From contig NC_009663.1 of the NCBI RefSeq assembly GCF_000010345.1, forward strand, positions 62,001 to 126,000: a DNA stretch of 64,000 nt, written 5' to 3'. Position numbers and translations under genes: made by a program. The DNA is from Sulfurovum sp. NBC37-1 (GTDB taxonomy: Bacteria > Campylobacterota > Campylobacteria > Campylobacterales > Sulfurovaceae). Within the stretch, counting starts at the first letter, position 1. Each line of letters opens with the position of its first letter. A model generated the notes under the pieces. It saw only the letters and a list, made by a program, of their open reading frames with translations. It had not been told where the DNA came from and ran no database searches. Of the stretch, positions 9,213-16,787 are shown piece after piece.

Positions 9213-9235
9213 ACATCAAATGATAAAGGAGCAGT

Positions 9236-9922
9236 ATGACGTATGCATATTTAAGACAGATGCCTGACAATGCAAATTTGTCGGATCAACAGCGTAACAT
9301 TCTCTCGTTTTCATTGACTCAGGGTATGGAGATAGACAAAGAGGTGATAGAGTATTCTACCAAAAACCATCCTATAGAAGAGCGGAAACAGTTTGAGGAG
9401 TTCCTTCACTCTGTAGAAGATGGGGATACATTGGTAGTAGATACCCTCTCGGTACTGAGTGACAAAGCTGAAGAGATGATCAAGGTATTCAATTGCATGT
9501 TGAGCCGTGACATCGACCTCTATGTGGCCAATATGCAGCTGCATGTCACCAAAGAGACACCCATTGTCAAAATATTTCCTTTACTGAATGATCTACGTGA
9601 AGCACAACAAGCCAGGTCGAACCAGATAGGGCGTCCCAAAGGGAGCCGTTCTTCTTCAAAATTCGATGTCTATCAGGCACAGATCATCTCTCTGCTGAGA
9701 GAGGGGATGAATGTGAGTGCGATCGCCAGAGAGTTGGGGGTAAGCCGCAGTTCTTTGAAGGATTATATTGAGTCAAGAGGAATCAGAGAGTTGGTAGAGG
9801 GGTCATGGATGGAAATCAACACCCTTAAGCAGGTTCCGGGTGTAGACAATACCATATTGATCTGCCCGTTCGATCAAGAAAACCAAAAACAAACGTCACA
9901 ACAAAAAGAAAGGATATTATAA
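9236..9922 (+). CDS. Serine-recombinase-like protein lacking catalytic residues; probable regulator
   Basis: The 228 residues follow the small resolvase/invertase plan: an N-terminal resolvase-type fold (1-125), then GRPKGSR (132-138) and a Hin-like helix-turn-helix (145-180, with VSAIARELGVSRSSL), plus a C-terminal tail of about 45 residues. The nucleophilic serine of the Y-x-R-V-S motif is replaced by Met9 (YLRQM), and the D-R-L-x-R motif reads LSVLSD (71-76) with both arginines gone. It should therefore bind DNA but not recombine it. The start has GGAG 4 bases upstream. Its stop overlaps the ccoG start (TAATG), so it is probably a transcription factor of its own operon. Confidence 0.75.
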   Translation: MTYAYLRQMPDNANLSDQQRNILSFSLTQGMEIDKEVIEYSTKNHPIEERKQFEEFLHSVEDGDTLVVDTLSVLSDKAEEMIKVFNCMLSRDIDLYVANMQLHVTKETPIVKIFPLLNDLREAQQARSNQIGRPKGSRSSSKFDVYQAQIISLLREGMNVSAIARELGVSRSSLKDYIESRGIRELVEGSWMEINTLKQVPGVDNTILICPFDQENQKQTSQQKERIL

Positions 9923-11388
9923 TGGAAGCTGAAGCACAAAACAACGAAGAAGTGGTAAAAAAGCCGAAGAAAAACCAGGCAAAAGAATATTTGAAAGGGT
10001 GGGTACCGTACCGTATCAAACGGTATTGGGTCTATGCAGTCGTAACCATTGTTGCTTTGGTCATGCCGTGGATCACGATCAACGGGAACCACTTGTTCCT
10101 CTTGAGCTTTGACCACAAGAAATTGCACCTTGCAGGAGTAGCATTTGATATGCAGGAGCTCTACTTGATGCCGTTCCTTCTGATGCTTTTATTCCTGGGG
10201 ATTTTTGCTGTCACAGCGGTTGGTGGTAGAGCCTGGTGTGGGTGGGCCTGTCCTCAGACAGTCTTCCGTGTTATTTACAGGGACTTCATTGAAACGAAAC
10301 TGCTTGGCCTTAGAAAACGTATAAAGAACAAGCAGAAAGATCCTGATATGAGCAAGCCGGAAAATCAGGTAAAGAAAGTGGTAGCCATACTGATATGGTC
10401 CGTTCTGGCACTCATCGCCGCCGCGGATTTTCTCTGGTATTTCGTACCGCCTGAAGATTTCTTCCAGTATATCCAGCATCCGGCAGACCATACGATATTG
10501 ATGGGTATGTTGATTGGTATAGCACTCTTTATCATTGCCGATGTGGTGTTCATTAAAGAAGATTTTTGTATTTATATCTGCCCCTACAGCCGTGTGCAGT
10601 CCGTACTTTATGACGATGATACGATCATGGCGATATACGATCCGCATCGTGGAGGGGATATCTATGAAGGACATGGTAATGACCGACATAAGAAATATAC
10701 CAAAACAAAAGATCTTGTTGCGGATGAACCGTACGCAGAGTGTACAACCTGTGAGAGTTGTGTGACAGTCTGCCCGACACATATCGATATCCGTAAAGGT
10801 CTGCAGCTTGAGTGTATCAACTGTCTTGAGTGTGTGGACGCCTGTACGACCGTTATGGGTGCACTTGGAAAACCTTCACTTGTCAGATGGTCCAGTGAGA
10901 ATGAAGTGATTTACCAGAAAGGGAAAACGAATTACTTCAGACCGAAAGTTATTGCATACTTTACCGTACTGGTACTGGTTCTGGTCGCGCTTTTCACGAT
11001 GGGAAGCAAAAAAGAGCATATGCTGCTTAACGTGAACAAAACGACAAGACTGTATAAAATACTGGATCATGGCGGGGTTGAGAACGATTATATCTTCCTG
11101 TTTGCCAATACGGATAGCAAGAAGCACACCTATTACTTTGAGATCGAGGGAGATCTTAAAAATAAAATTGAGATCGTCAGACCAAAAGAGCCGTTCAGTA
11201 TCGCTGCGGGTCAGAAGCGTAAAAAAGTGGTTGTGCTCAGAACCAAAGAGAAACTGGCGAACGATACACGAAAAGACGTACCGATCCCTGTAACGATTAA
11301 AGCGTTTGCGACGGATGACAAAGAGAAGATCGTGGTAGAGAGACATACAGTATTTGTCTATCCTCGTGCGGACCTCATAAAAAAATAA
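9922..11388 (+). CDS. ccoG: Cytochrome c oxidase accessory protein CcoG
   Basis: A 488-residue inner-membrane polyferredoxin of the FixG/CcoG/RdxA family, needed for copper handling during cbb3 oxidase assembly. Membrane helices are near 37-52, 80-100, 155-175, 195-212 and 345-360. CGWACP (C106, C110) and CIYICP are the membrane-embedded cysteine pairs. Two 4Fe-4S motifs are seen, CTTCESCVTVCP from C274 and CINCLECVDAC from C298. The C-terminus is an Ig-like domain. The ccoNOPQ structural genes are not in the window. Overlap with the recombinase-like gene implies co-regulation. Confidence 0.95.
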   Translation: MEAEAQNNEEVVKKPKKNQAKEYLKGWVPYRIKRYWVYAVVTIVALVMPWITINGNHLFLLSFDHKKLHLAGVAFDMQELYLMPFLLMLLFLGIFAVTAVGGRAWCGWACPQTVFRVIYRDFIETKLLGLRKRIKNKQKDPDMSKPENQVKKVVAILIWSVLALIAAADFLWYFVPPEDFFQYIQHPADHTILMGMLIGIALFIIADVVFIKEDFCIYICPYSRVQSVLYDDDTIMAIYDPHRGGDIYEGHGNDRHKKYTKTKDLVADEPYAECTTCESCVTVCPTHIDIRKGLQLECINCLECVDACTTVMGALGKPSLVRWSSENEVIYQKGKTNYFRPKVIAYFTVLVLVLVALFTMGSKKEHMLLNVNKTTRLYKILDHGGVENDYIFLFANTDSKKHTYYFEIEGDLKNKIEIVRPKEPFSIAAGQKRKKVVVLRTKEKLANDTRKDVPIPVTIKAFATDDKEKIVVERHTVFVYPRADLIKK

Positions 11389-11398
11389 GGAGATGCAA

Positions 11399-12571
11399 AT
11401 GAAGAAAGTACTGGTATTAGGCGGCGGATTTGCCGGTGTTGAGGCTGCTATCTATCTGAGAAAGCAGGAGCTTGAAGTTACCTTGGTAAGTGACAGGGAC
11501 TTTTTTTATATCTATCCGACATCGATCTGGATACCTACAGGTGAAGCCACAATGGAGGATGTTTCTGTACCTCTGGATGAACTTGCCTTTGCCCACGGCT
11601 TTCAGCTCATCGTCGATCCGGTAATAGCCCTGGATGCAAAAGCCAAAAAAGTCACGCTTCAGAGCGGACGGGTACTGGATGAATATGAGTATATTGTCGT
11701 AGCCATGGGGCAGGAGAAGATCAAACTCGAAGGAATGGAAGCGAATTCTCTTTCTATATGTGGAAAACCTGAGGAAGCGACTGCCCTCCATGAAAAACTG
11801 GATGCACTGGTACAGAAAGGGCATGGAAAGATCGCCATGGGATTTGGTGGCAATCCAAAAGATACTTCCGCTGTGCGGGGAGGACCTGCCTTCGAGGTAC
11901 TTTTCAATGTTGATACCTATTTGAAGAGCAAGGGGATCCGTGACAATTTCGAGTTGACATTCTTCGCACCCATGGAGAAACCGGGTCAGAAGATGGGTGA
12001 TAAGGCTTTTGTGATGATGGACAAGATGTTCAAGATGACCCATATCAATAAAAAAATAGGGGTGAAGATCACGGCTTTTGAGGAAGACGGTATTCTTTTT
12101 GAAGATGGTACGAAACTGGAATCGGATCTTACTATGTTCATTTCTGCCGGGGTGGGGCACGGTATCATCGCGGAATCCGGCTTGCCTTTGAGTGATGCAG
12201 GATTTGTCGTGACCAACGAATACAATGAGATTGAAGGCTTTGAGGGTATCTATGCCATTGGAGATACTGCTTCCCTAATGGGACCGGAATGGAGAGCCAA
12301 GCAGGGGCATGTTGCAGAAGTGATGGCCCGAAACGTTGCCTACAACATTTTCCAGCATATGCAGCGCATAGACTCCAAACATAGTTACATGGAACATCTC
12401 AATATTCTGTGTGTAATGGATACCGGGAATGGTGCTGCCTTTGTTTATCGTGACAACAAAGGGGGCAAGATGATTCCTATGCCGATCGTAGGACACTGGA
12501 TGAAGAAAGGGTGGGGCTGGTACTGCCGAAACTCCAAACTCGGAAAGATCCCAAGATTGCCGGGAATGTAG
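11399..12571 (+). CDS. SQR/NDH-2-like FAD oxidoreductase
   Basis: The 390-residue flavoprotein has the FAD-binding GGGFAGVEAA near the N-terminus, a second dinucleotide-type region near 150, and the C-terminal FAD loop GIYAIGD (about 282). The architecture matches the sulfide:quinone oxidoreductase and type II NADH dehydrogenase superfamily. Several cysteines (SICGKPEE, ILCVMD, WYCRN) could serve a sulfide-type redox pair, but spacing differs from classical SQR and I cannot assign a type. ATG 11399 is chosen because AAGGAG lies 6 bases upstream, whereas ATG 11393 abuts it. It follows ccoG by 10 bases, so is likely in the same operon. Confidence 0.75.
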   Translation: MKKVLVLGGGFAGVEAAIYLRKQELEVTLVSDRDFFYIYPTSIWIPTGEATMEDVSVPLDELAFAHGFQLIVDPVIALDAKAKKVTLQSGRVLDEYEYIVVAMGQEKIKLEGMEANSLSICGKPEEATALHEKLDALVQKGHGKIAMGFGGNPKDTSAVRGGPAFEVLFNVDTYLKSKGIRDNFELTFFAPMEKPGQKMGDKAFVMMDKMFKMTHINKKIGVKITAFEEDGILFEDGTKLESDLTMFISAGVGHGIIAESGLPLSDAGFVVTNEYNEIEGFEGIYAIGDTASLMGPEWRAKQGHVAEVMARNVAYNIFQHMQRIDSKHSYMEHLNILCVMDTGNGAAFVYRDNKGGKMIPMPIVGHWMKKGWGWYCRNSKLGKIPRLPGM

Positions 12572-12627
12572 TTTGAAAAGCAAATTACATTTCTGCTAAA
12601 TAATCAAAAACAAGGAAAAGAATTAAT

Positions 12628-13026
12628 ATGAAACAAATAACAGTTTTGGAAAAATATCCGGTATTTACTTTGGAAGTGAATAAAGGTGAGACAAGTTACA
12701 CAAGTATAGATGAAATCTTTGCTTTTTTGAGATCACAGATCGAAGCACATCCTATCGCGACCTATATTGGGGAGTTTGATCATTATGCACATACTTCTTC
12801 GCTGGAAGAAGGCAAGATCAATGAAGAGATCAAGGCTGCCAAAAATATCATCTGCTGTTTTGGCAAAGTATTACCTAAGCCTGAAGTGTTGGCAGTGAGA
12901 CCAAGATCTATTGGTGCTGCAGAAATGGCAGACAGTTTTGTTATAAGCTTTTTGGAAGCGCCGAACCCTGATGCCAATGGAGCTATGGAAAAGTGGGTTA
13001 AGGATATTGCGAACAAAAAAGCTTAA
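12628..13026 (+). CDS. Conserved-type hypothetical protein, 132 aa
   Basis: A small soluble protein with no signal peptide. It contains the pattern HPIATYIGEFDHYAHT (about 41-56), then a Cys-Cys pair (ICCFGK) and RPRSIGAAEMADSFVISFLEAPNP. This looks like an alpha/beta domain related to a Campylobacterota family that I recall only as a DUF (possibly DUF6858, from memory and not checked). An AAGGAAAAG site precedes the ATG. It stands 56 bases after the SQR-like gene and may be co-transcribed, suggesting a redox context. Confidence 0.65.
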   Translation: MKQITVLEKYPVFTLEVNKGETSYTSIDEIFAFLRSQIEAHPIATYIGEFDHYAHTSSLEEGKINEEIKAAKNIICCFGKVLPKPEVLAVRPRSIGAAEMADSFVISFLEAPNPDANGAMEKWVKDIANKKA

Positions 13027-13126
13027 AGTGTTACCGTACGATACACATACCTCCTTATGTGTCGTTAAATAGGGTGCTTCCTCTCTTTTAAAGAGATTGA
13101 AAAAGGACAAAAAATCATTTAATTTT

Positions 13127-13163
13127 TTAATTAAGACTAAATTTATCCTAATTAAGTCATAAT
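13127..13163 (+). promoter_or_regulatory. tpx promoter with repeated AATTAAG boxes
   Basis: AATTAAG occurs at 13129-13135 and 13150-13156, 21 bases apart, and the palindrome TTAATTAA recurs at 13177-13184. A CATAAT -10 lies at 13158-13163. The AT-rich palindromes resemble the general look of Fur/PerR-type sites, which would fit a peroxide-responsive gene, but no consensus match can be claimed. Confidence 0.4.
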
Positions 13164-13194
13164 ACATTTATCAAACTTAATTAAAGGATATTAA

Positions 13195-13716
13195 ATGGCA
13201 ACAGTAACATTTAAAAACGACATCGTATGTAACCTCGCAGGTAATGAGATCAATGTAGGTGACACGGCACCGGTAGTAACAGTAGTAAATTGTAACCCAA
13301 TGCTTCAGGACGAGCAGGTAGGCGGAGAAGGTAAAGTTCAACTTGTAGTAGCGGTTCCTTCACTTGATACAGGTGTATGTGATGCAGAAACAAGAAGATT
13401 CAACTCTGAAGCAGCTGGCCTTGACGGTGTAGAAGTGATCACAGTATCTATGGACCTTCCATTTGCAGCGGCAAGATGGTGTGGCGCAGCTGGAATCGAA
13501 AACATCAAAGTCTGTTCAGACTTCAGAAACAAAGATTTCGGTAACGCTTACGGTGTACTTTTGGCAGACGGTCCTTTGGCAGGTGTTCTTGCAAGAGTGA
13601 TCTTCGTGATCGGTAAAGACGGGAAAGTGACTTACAAGCAGACTGTTCCTGAAATTACAGAAGAGCCTAACTACGAAGAAGCACTTGAAGCTGCAAAAGC
13701 TGCTGCTAACGCGTAA
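13195..13716 (+). CDS. tpx: Thiol peroxidase (Tpx, atypical 2-Cys peroxiredoxin)
   Basis: Reduces hydrogen peroxide and alkyl hydroperoxides using thioredoxin. In 173 residues the peroxidatic cysteine is C62 in PSLDTGVCDAETRRF and the resolving cysteine is C96 in ARWCGAAG, the spacing of Tpx. Family members usually have Pro before the Val-Cys pair (TPVCD); here it is TGVCD, a mild variant. ATG 13195 has AAAGGA 6 bases upstream. A strong intrinsic terminator follows, so tpx appears monocistronic. Confidence 0.95.
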   Translation: MATVTFKNDIVCNLAGNEINVGDTAPVVTVVNCNPMLQDEQVGGEGKVQLVVAVPSLDTGVCDAETRRFNSEAAGLDGVEVITVSMDLPFAAARWCGAAGIENIKVCSDFRNKDFGNAYGVLLADGPLAGVLARVIFVIGKDGKVTYKQTVPEITEEPNYEEALEAAKAAANA

Positions 13717-13723
13717 TCCCTCA

Positions 13724-13765
13724 TTCAAAGTCCTTTCCGGGCTTTGAATTCTTACTTCTTTTTAT
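13724..13765 (+). terminator. Intrinsic terminator of tpx
   Basis: TTCAAAGTCC (13724-13733) pairs with GGGCTTTGAA (13739-13748) around a 5-base loop, giving a 10-bp stem with one G-U pair. A T-rich tail follows. Confidence 0.75.
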
Positions 13766-13818
13766 ATTTACCCTTTCTACCTCTTTATATTTTTCCAAAT
13801 TTTCGTTACAATCCTTCT

Positions 13819-14391
13819 ATGAATAATAAAATCTATTTTTTAATCTATTCTATTGTTTTGGTACTGTTTTTCTCCGGTTGTGAACCCAGTGGGCCAAAGA
13901 ACCAATATAATCTTTCTGAATGCAAAAAAGAATTGATGACAGCTGAGGATTACTCGGAAGCGGATGCCATTGACCGGATAGTGGTGGTCAAAAAAGAGCG
14001 GAAGATGTATCTCTACAAAGATGGTAAGGTCAAGGGTACTTTCCCGATCTCTCTGGGAAGGAACCCCGTAGGGCACAAGCAGCAAAAAGGCGATTATCGC
14101 ACACCTGAAGGGGAATTCTTCATCCACAGAAAACTTTGTTCCCCCAAATACTACCGTTCTTTGTGCATCTCCTACCCCAGACCGGAAGACAAAGCCCGCG
14201 CGAGAGCAAGAGGTGTGAATCCGGGTGGAGATATCACCATCCATGCACAGCCCAAGTGGAATGCGGATGGTAAGGGGGACAAGTATACACTGAACAGGAA
14301 TTGGACGCAGGGATGTGTCGCGGTGACGAACAGTTCAATGAAAAAGCTGTGGTATGCGGTACGCGAAGGTGTACCTGTTACGATAAAGTAG
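13819..14391 (+). CDS. L,D-transpeptidase (YkuD) lipoprotein, first paralogue
   Basis: The start at 13819 gives a 190-residue lipoprotein, with hydrophobic signal and lipobox FSGC; the longer TTG frame from 13744 would bury the signal. The YkuD catalytic domain spans about 55-190, with IVVVKKERKMYLYKDG, GDYRTPEGEFFI, ITIHAQPKW and the active-site NWTQGCVAV, whose Cys is the nucleophile. Such enzymes make 3-3 cross-links or attach lipoproteins to peptidoglycan; some only trim or regulate. It is paralogous to the gene at 14799. No Shine-Dalgarno is evident and TACAAT lies 7 bases before the ATG, so a leaderless transcript is possible. Confidence 0.85.
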   Translation: MNNKIYFLIYSIVLVLFFSGCEPSGPKNQYNLSECKKELMTAEDYSEADAIDRIVVVKKERKMYLYKDGKVKGTFPISLGRNPVGHKQQKGDYRTPEGEFFIHRKLCSPKYYRSLCISYPRPEDKARARARGVNPGGDITIHAQPKWNADGKGDKYTLNRNWTQGCVAVTNSSMKKLWYAVREGVPVTIK

Positions 14392-14410
14392 CAGAAAGAG
14401 AGACTGAGAA

Positions 14411-14797
14411 TTGGCGTATACGCAGAAACAGATAGAGAAGTTCAACCGGCAGAAATATATTACTGAACTGGAGAAGATCAGTAAAAACCTGTTTCGTATG
14501 TTCCGGGATGCAAAGGTAGATGCTAAAGTTTTTCAAGTTAAATTTACACTGCTCAAAAAGAAATTCGATGAAAAAAATGAAATTCACTTGGATTCAGAGT
14601 ATCATCAGCAGCTTAAAGCATACATAGAGCGGCTTTTTCAACAAACCTGTGGCAGTATATGCTTTGACGATAAAATATTCAATGATATAAGGGAGGCGGA
14701 AATGAGTAATCTAAACCGTCTGCAGAAACTGAAGAACGGAAGCTCCTATAAAAAAGAGAAACACAGATCAAAACATAAAAATGAAGATTGGGGATAA
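14411..14797 (+). CDS. Hypothetical basic protein, 128 aa
   Basis: Not recognised. The TTG start at 14411 lies after a GAGAGACTGAGA purine tract, 19 bases after the preceding stop. The protein is rich in Lys, Gln and Arg and predicted mostly helical, with a short Cys pair (TCGSIC) near residue 80 and a very basic tail (KKEKHRSKHKNEDWG). It has no signal peptide. It sits between two paralogous L,D-transpeptidase lipoproteins and ends one base before the second one starts, implying co-expression. Confidence 0.6.
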   Translation: MAYTQKQIEKFNRQKYITELEKISKNLFRMFRDAKVDAKVFQVKFTLLKKKFDEKNEIHLDSEYHQQLKAYIERLFQQTCGSICFDDKIFNDIREAEMSNLNRLQKLKNGSSYKKEKHRSKHKNEDWG

Positions 14798-14798
14798 A

Positions 14799-15389
14799 AT
14801 GATAAAAAATATCGTATTACTGTCTATTTTGGGAACAGCAGTTTTCATAAGCGGATGCGGGGAACCACGGGCTTATGGAAAAGTAGATAATACGCCTTAT
14901 GCCATAGGTGAGTGCAGACAGGAACTCTCACATGGTACGGATGTGGACCAAGGCAAACTCGCGGACAAGATAGTTGTGTATAAAAAGAAACGAAAACTTT
15001 CAATGTACAGGCAGGGAAAGCTGCTCTATGCCTGCAAGATCTCTCTGGGAAAGAACGGGGACAAAGGGAACAAGATCCAGGCAGGGGACTACCGTACACC
15101 GGAAGGAAGCTATTGGATAGTACGTAAAAAATGTGACCCGAGACTCTATAAATCTCTGATGATATCCTACCCTAATGAAGCGGACAAGGCAAGAGCAAGA
15201 GCCCATGGAGCAAAGCCGGGAGGTTACATTACCATTCATGGCCAGCCCAAATGGAATGCGGACGGACATGCTGACCGCTATACACTGGCACACGACTGGA
15301 CAGAAGGATGTATGGCCGTACCGAACAAAGCCATAGATACACTTTGGAGATCAGTAAAAAATGGCGTGAAGATAGATATTCATCCATAA
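14799..15389 (+). CDS. L,D-transpeptidase (YkuD) lipoprotein, second paralogue
   Basis: A 196-residue lipoprotein starting at 14799 (TTGGGGAT upstream); the in-frame ATG at 14781 would overlap the preceding gene. The signal ends at lipobox ISGC. The catalytic domain contains IVVYKKKRKLSMYRQGK, GDYRTPEGSYWIV, ITIHGQPKW and the nucleophile in DWTEGCMAV. Domain order and spacing match the gene at 13819 throughout, so the two arose by duplication and differ mainly in loops. It is probably anchored to the inner or outer membrane facing peptidoglycan. Confidence 0.85.
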   Translation: MIKNIVLLSILGTAVFISGCGEPRAYGKVDNTPYAIGECRQELSHGTDVDQGKLADKIVVYKKKRKLSMYRQGKLLYACKISLGKNGDKGNKIQAGDYRTPEGSYWIVRKKCDPRLYKSLMISYPNEADKARARAHGAKPGGYITIHGQPKWNADGHADRYTLAHDWTEGCMAVPNKAIDTLWRSVKNGVKIDIHP

Positions 15390-15432
15390 GTTCAACTAAT
15401 CTTGGAGCTTTTAGCTTAGTTTGATCAATGTT

Positions 15433-15454
15433 ATATTATCATATTGAATAATAT
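15433..15454. promoter_or_regulatory. AT-rich inverted repeat upstream of the DUF1566 gene
   Basis: ATATTAT (15433-15439) is inverted as ATAATAT (15448-15454), within the promoter region of the gene at 15476. A metal-regulator site is possible but AT-rich palindromes arise easily by chance. Confidence 0.25.
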
Positions 15455-15475
15455 TGGACACTAAAGGAGAAAAAG

Positions 15476-15973
15476 ATGAAGAGTATATTCATTGCAGTGG
15501 GTATGACTATGTCATTTGGACTACTGTTTGCAGGAGGGGATGTTTCAACGGTTGCACCCATTTCGGAAGCGGGTGCAAACTGTTACCCTGATAGTGTATA
15601 TATCGAAAAGGATGCCCAGTTGATGTGGCAGGACCAAAAATATATAGACAAAGAGGACGGAGCATACAAGAGAGAGCATTCTTACAGTAAAGCGGGTTCA
15701 TGGAAACATGCCATGAATTACTGTAAAAGACTTGATTATGCAGGATATACGGATTGGAGACTTCCTACTTCGGATGAGTTGATCCATGTACATAAAATTC
15801 CGGGACAGGTGTTCAAGTATTTCAGAGAAGGAGACTTCTGGAGTTCCACGCCGACGGTAGGGAACAAATACAATGCCATTTATTCGGCGGATTCATACCA
15901 GTATCAGCGCAAGCCAAGCCAGTCAAATTATATTAGGTGTGTCCGTTGTACGGCTTTGGACGTACGACGATAA
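15476..15973 (+). CDS. Secreted DUF1566 (Lcl C-terminal-like) protein
   Basis: The 165 residues begin with a signal peptide (1-19) and carry the DUF1566 signature of a C-type-lectin-like fold: LMWQDQKY, YCKRLDYAGYTDWRLPTSDEL, FWSSTP and the terminal IRCVRC. Proteins of this family are often extracellular adhesin-like domains, but the ligand is unknown. AAAGGAG lies 7 bases upstream of the ATG. It ends one base before the convergent murB stop. Confidence 0.8.
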   Translation: MKSIFIAVGMTMSFGLLFAGGDVSTVAPISEAGANCYPDSVYIEKDAQLMWQDQKYIDKEDGAYKREHSYSKAGSWKHAMNYCKRLDYAGYTDWRLPTSDELIHVHKIPGQVFKYFREGDFWSSTPTVGNKYNAIYSADSYQYQRKPSQSNYIRCVRCTALDVRR

Positions 15974-15974
15974 T

Positions 15975-16751
15975 TCAGAGGAGCTTGACCTCCTCTTGAA
16001 GTGTAATGCCAAATTGCGCTTCGACCCTTTCTTTCGCCAGATCCAAAAGATATTTGGCATCTTCGTAGGTACCACCTCCCAAATTTACAAGAAAATTCGC
16101 ATGTACTTCACTCCATTGCATTACCCCTTTTTTTATGCCTTTTAACCCGACCGCTTCGATCAGCCTTCCTGCATAGTCATTCGCCGGATTTTTAAAAGCT
16201 GAACCGGCACTGGGCTCATGAGGCTGGTTGTTCCTCAGGCTAAGAAGTTCGTCAAGAAGATCCTGACTGAATCCTTTGTGTATCGGAAATTTTGCTGCAG
16301 TGGCAATACCGGAAAGTTCGGCATAACGGTATCCATAGGGGATATCCTTTTTTTCAATCCAATGTCCATCTATCTCTATACTGTGCAGGATATTGAAGAT
16401 CTCGTAAGACTTTAGCCCTGCGTTCATTGCAAGCATGCCACCGAGAGTTCCCGGCAGCTTGGCGCAGAATTCAAAATCGCCAATATCATTTTTTTTGCAA
16501 TAGGAGACGATACGCCCTGTAGGCATGGCGGCACCGATAACAAGCATATCCTTATCCTGTTCAATAAAAGCAAAGTCTTTACTTAGCATCATCAGTGGTG
16601 TTGGATTTGGTGAAACAAGAAGATTGTTAGCCCCTCCTACAAGGTAGCGGTCAGTGGGGATTATATCTCCTTTTTCGATCATCAGCACTTCGGTGGGCTG
16701 TCCAATCTTTATACTGGAGTATTTGGAGAAATCTATGGTCTTATAAAACAA
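15975..16751 (-). CDS. murB: UDP-N-acetylenolpyruvoylglucosamine reductase
   Basis: FAD/NADPH enzyme that makes UDP-MurNAc. The 258 residues are on the short side for MurB but typical of Campylobacterota. Visible landmarks are YLVGGANNLLVSP in the FAD domain, KLPGTLGGMLAMNAG, the active-site SAGSAFKNP, and the C-terminal VHANFLVNLGGGT. The TTG start at 16751 is supported by AAGGAG 6 bases upstream. It follows mqnD in the same direction with a 36-base gap. Confidence 0.95.
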   Translation of the reverse strand: MFYKTIDFSKYSSIKIGQPTEVLMIEKGDIIPTDRYLVGGANNLLVSPNPTPLMMLSKDFAFIEQDKDMLVIGAAMPTGRIVSYCKKNDIGDFEFCAKLPGTLGGMLAMNAGLKSYEIFNILHSIEIDGHWIEKKDIPYGYRYAELSGIATAAKFPIHKGFSQDLLDELLSLRNNQPHEPSAGSAFKNPANDYAGRLIEAVGLKGIKKGVMQWSEVHANFLVNLGGGTYEDAKYLLDLAKERVEAQFGITLQEEVKLL

Positions 16752-16787
16752 GAAGTACTCCTTGTTTTTGGCGGTGCCTGATATTCA

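Noticed and set aside
9236-9922. A mobile-element resolvase or DNA invertase.
   Set aside because: Catalytic residues are missing, no inverted crossover sites or transposon ends flank it, and it overlaps ccoG.
13040-13063. ACACATA/TATGTGT inverted repeat after the 132-aa gene as a terminator.
   Set aside because: Only 7 bp with no T run, and AT-rich; evidence too weak to list as a feature.
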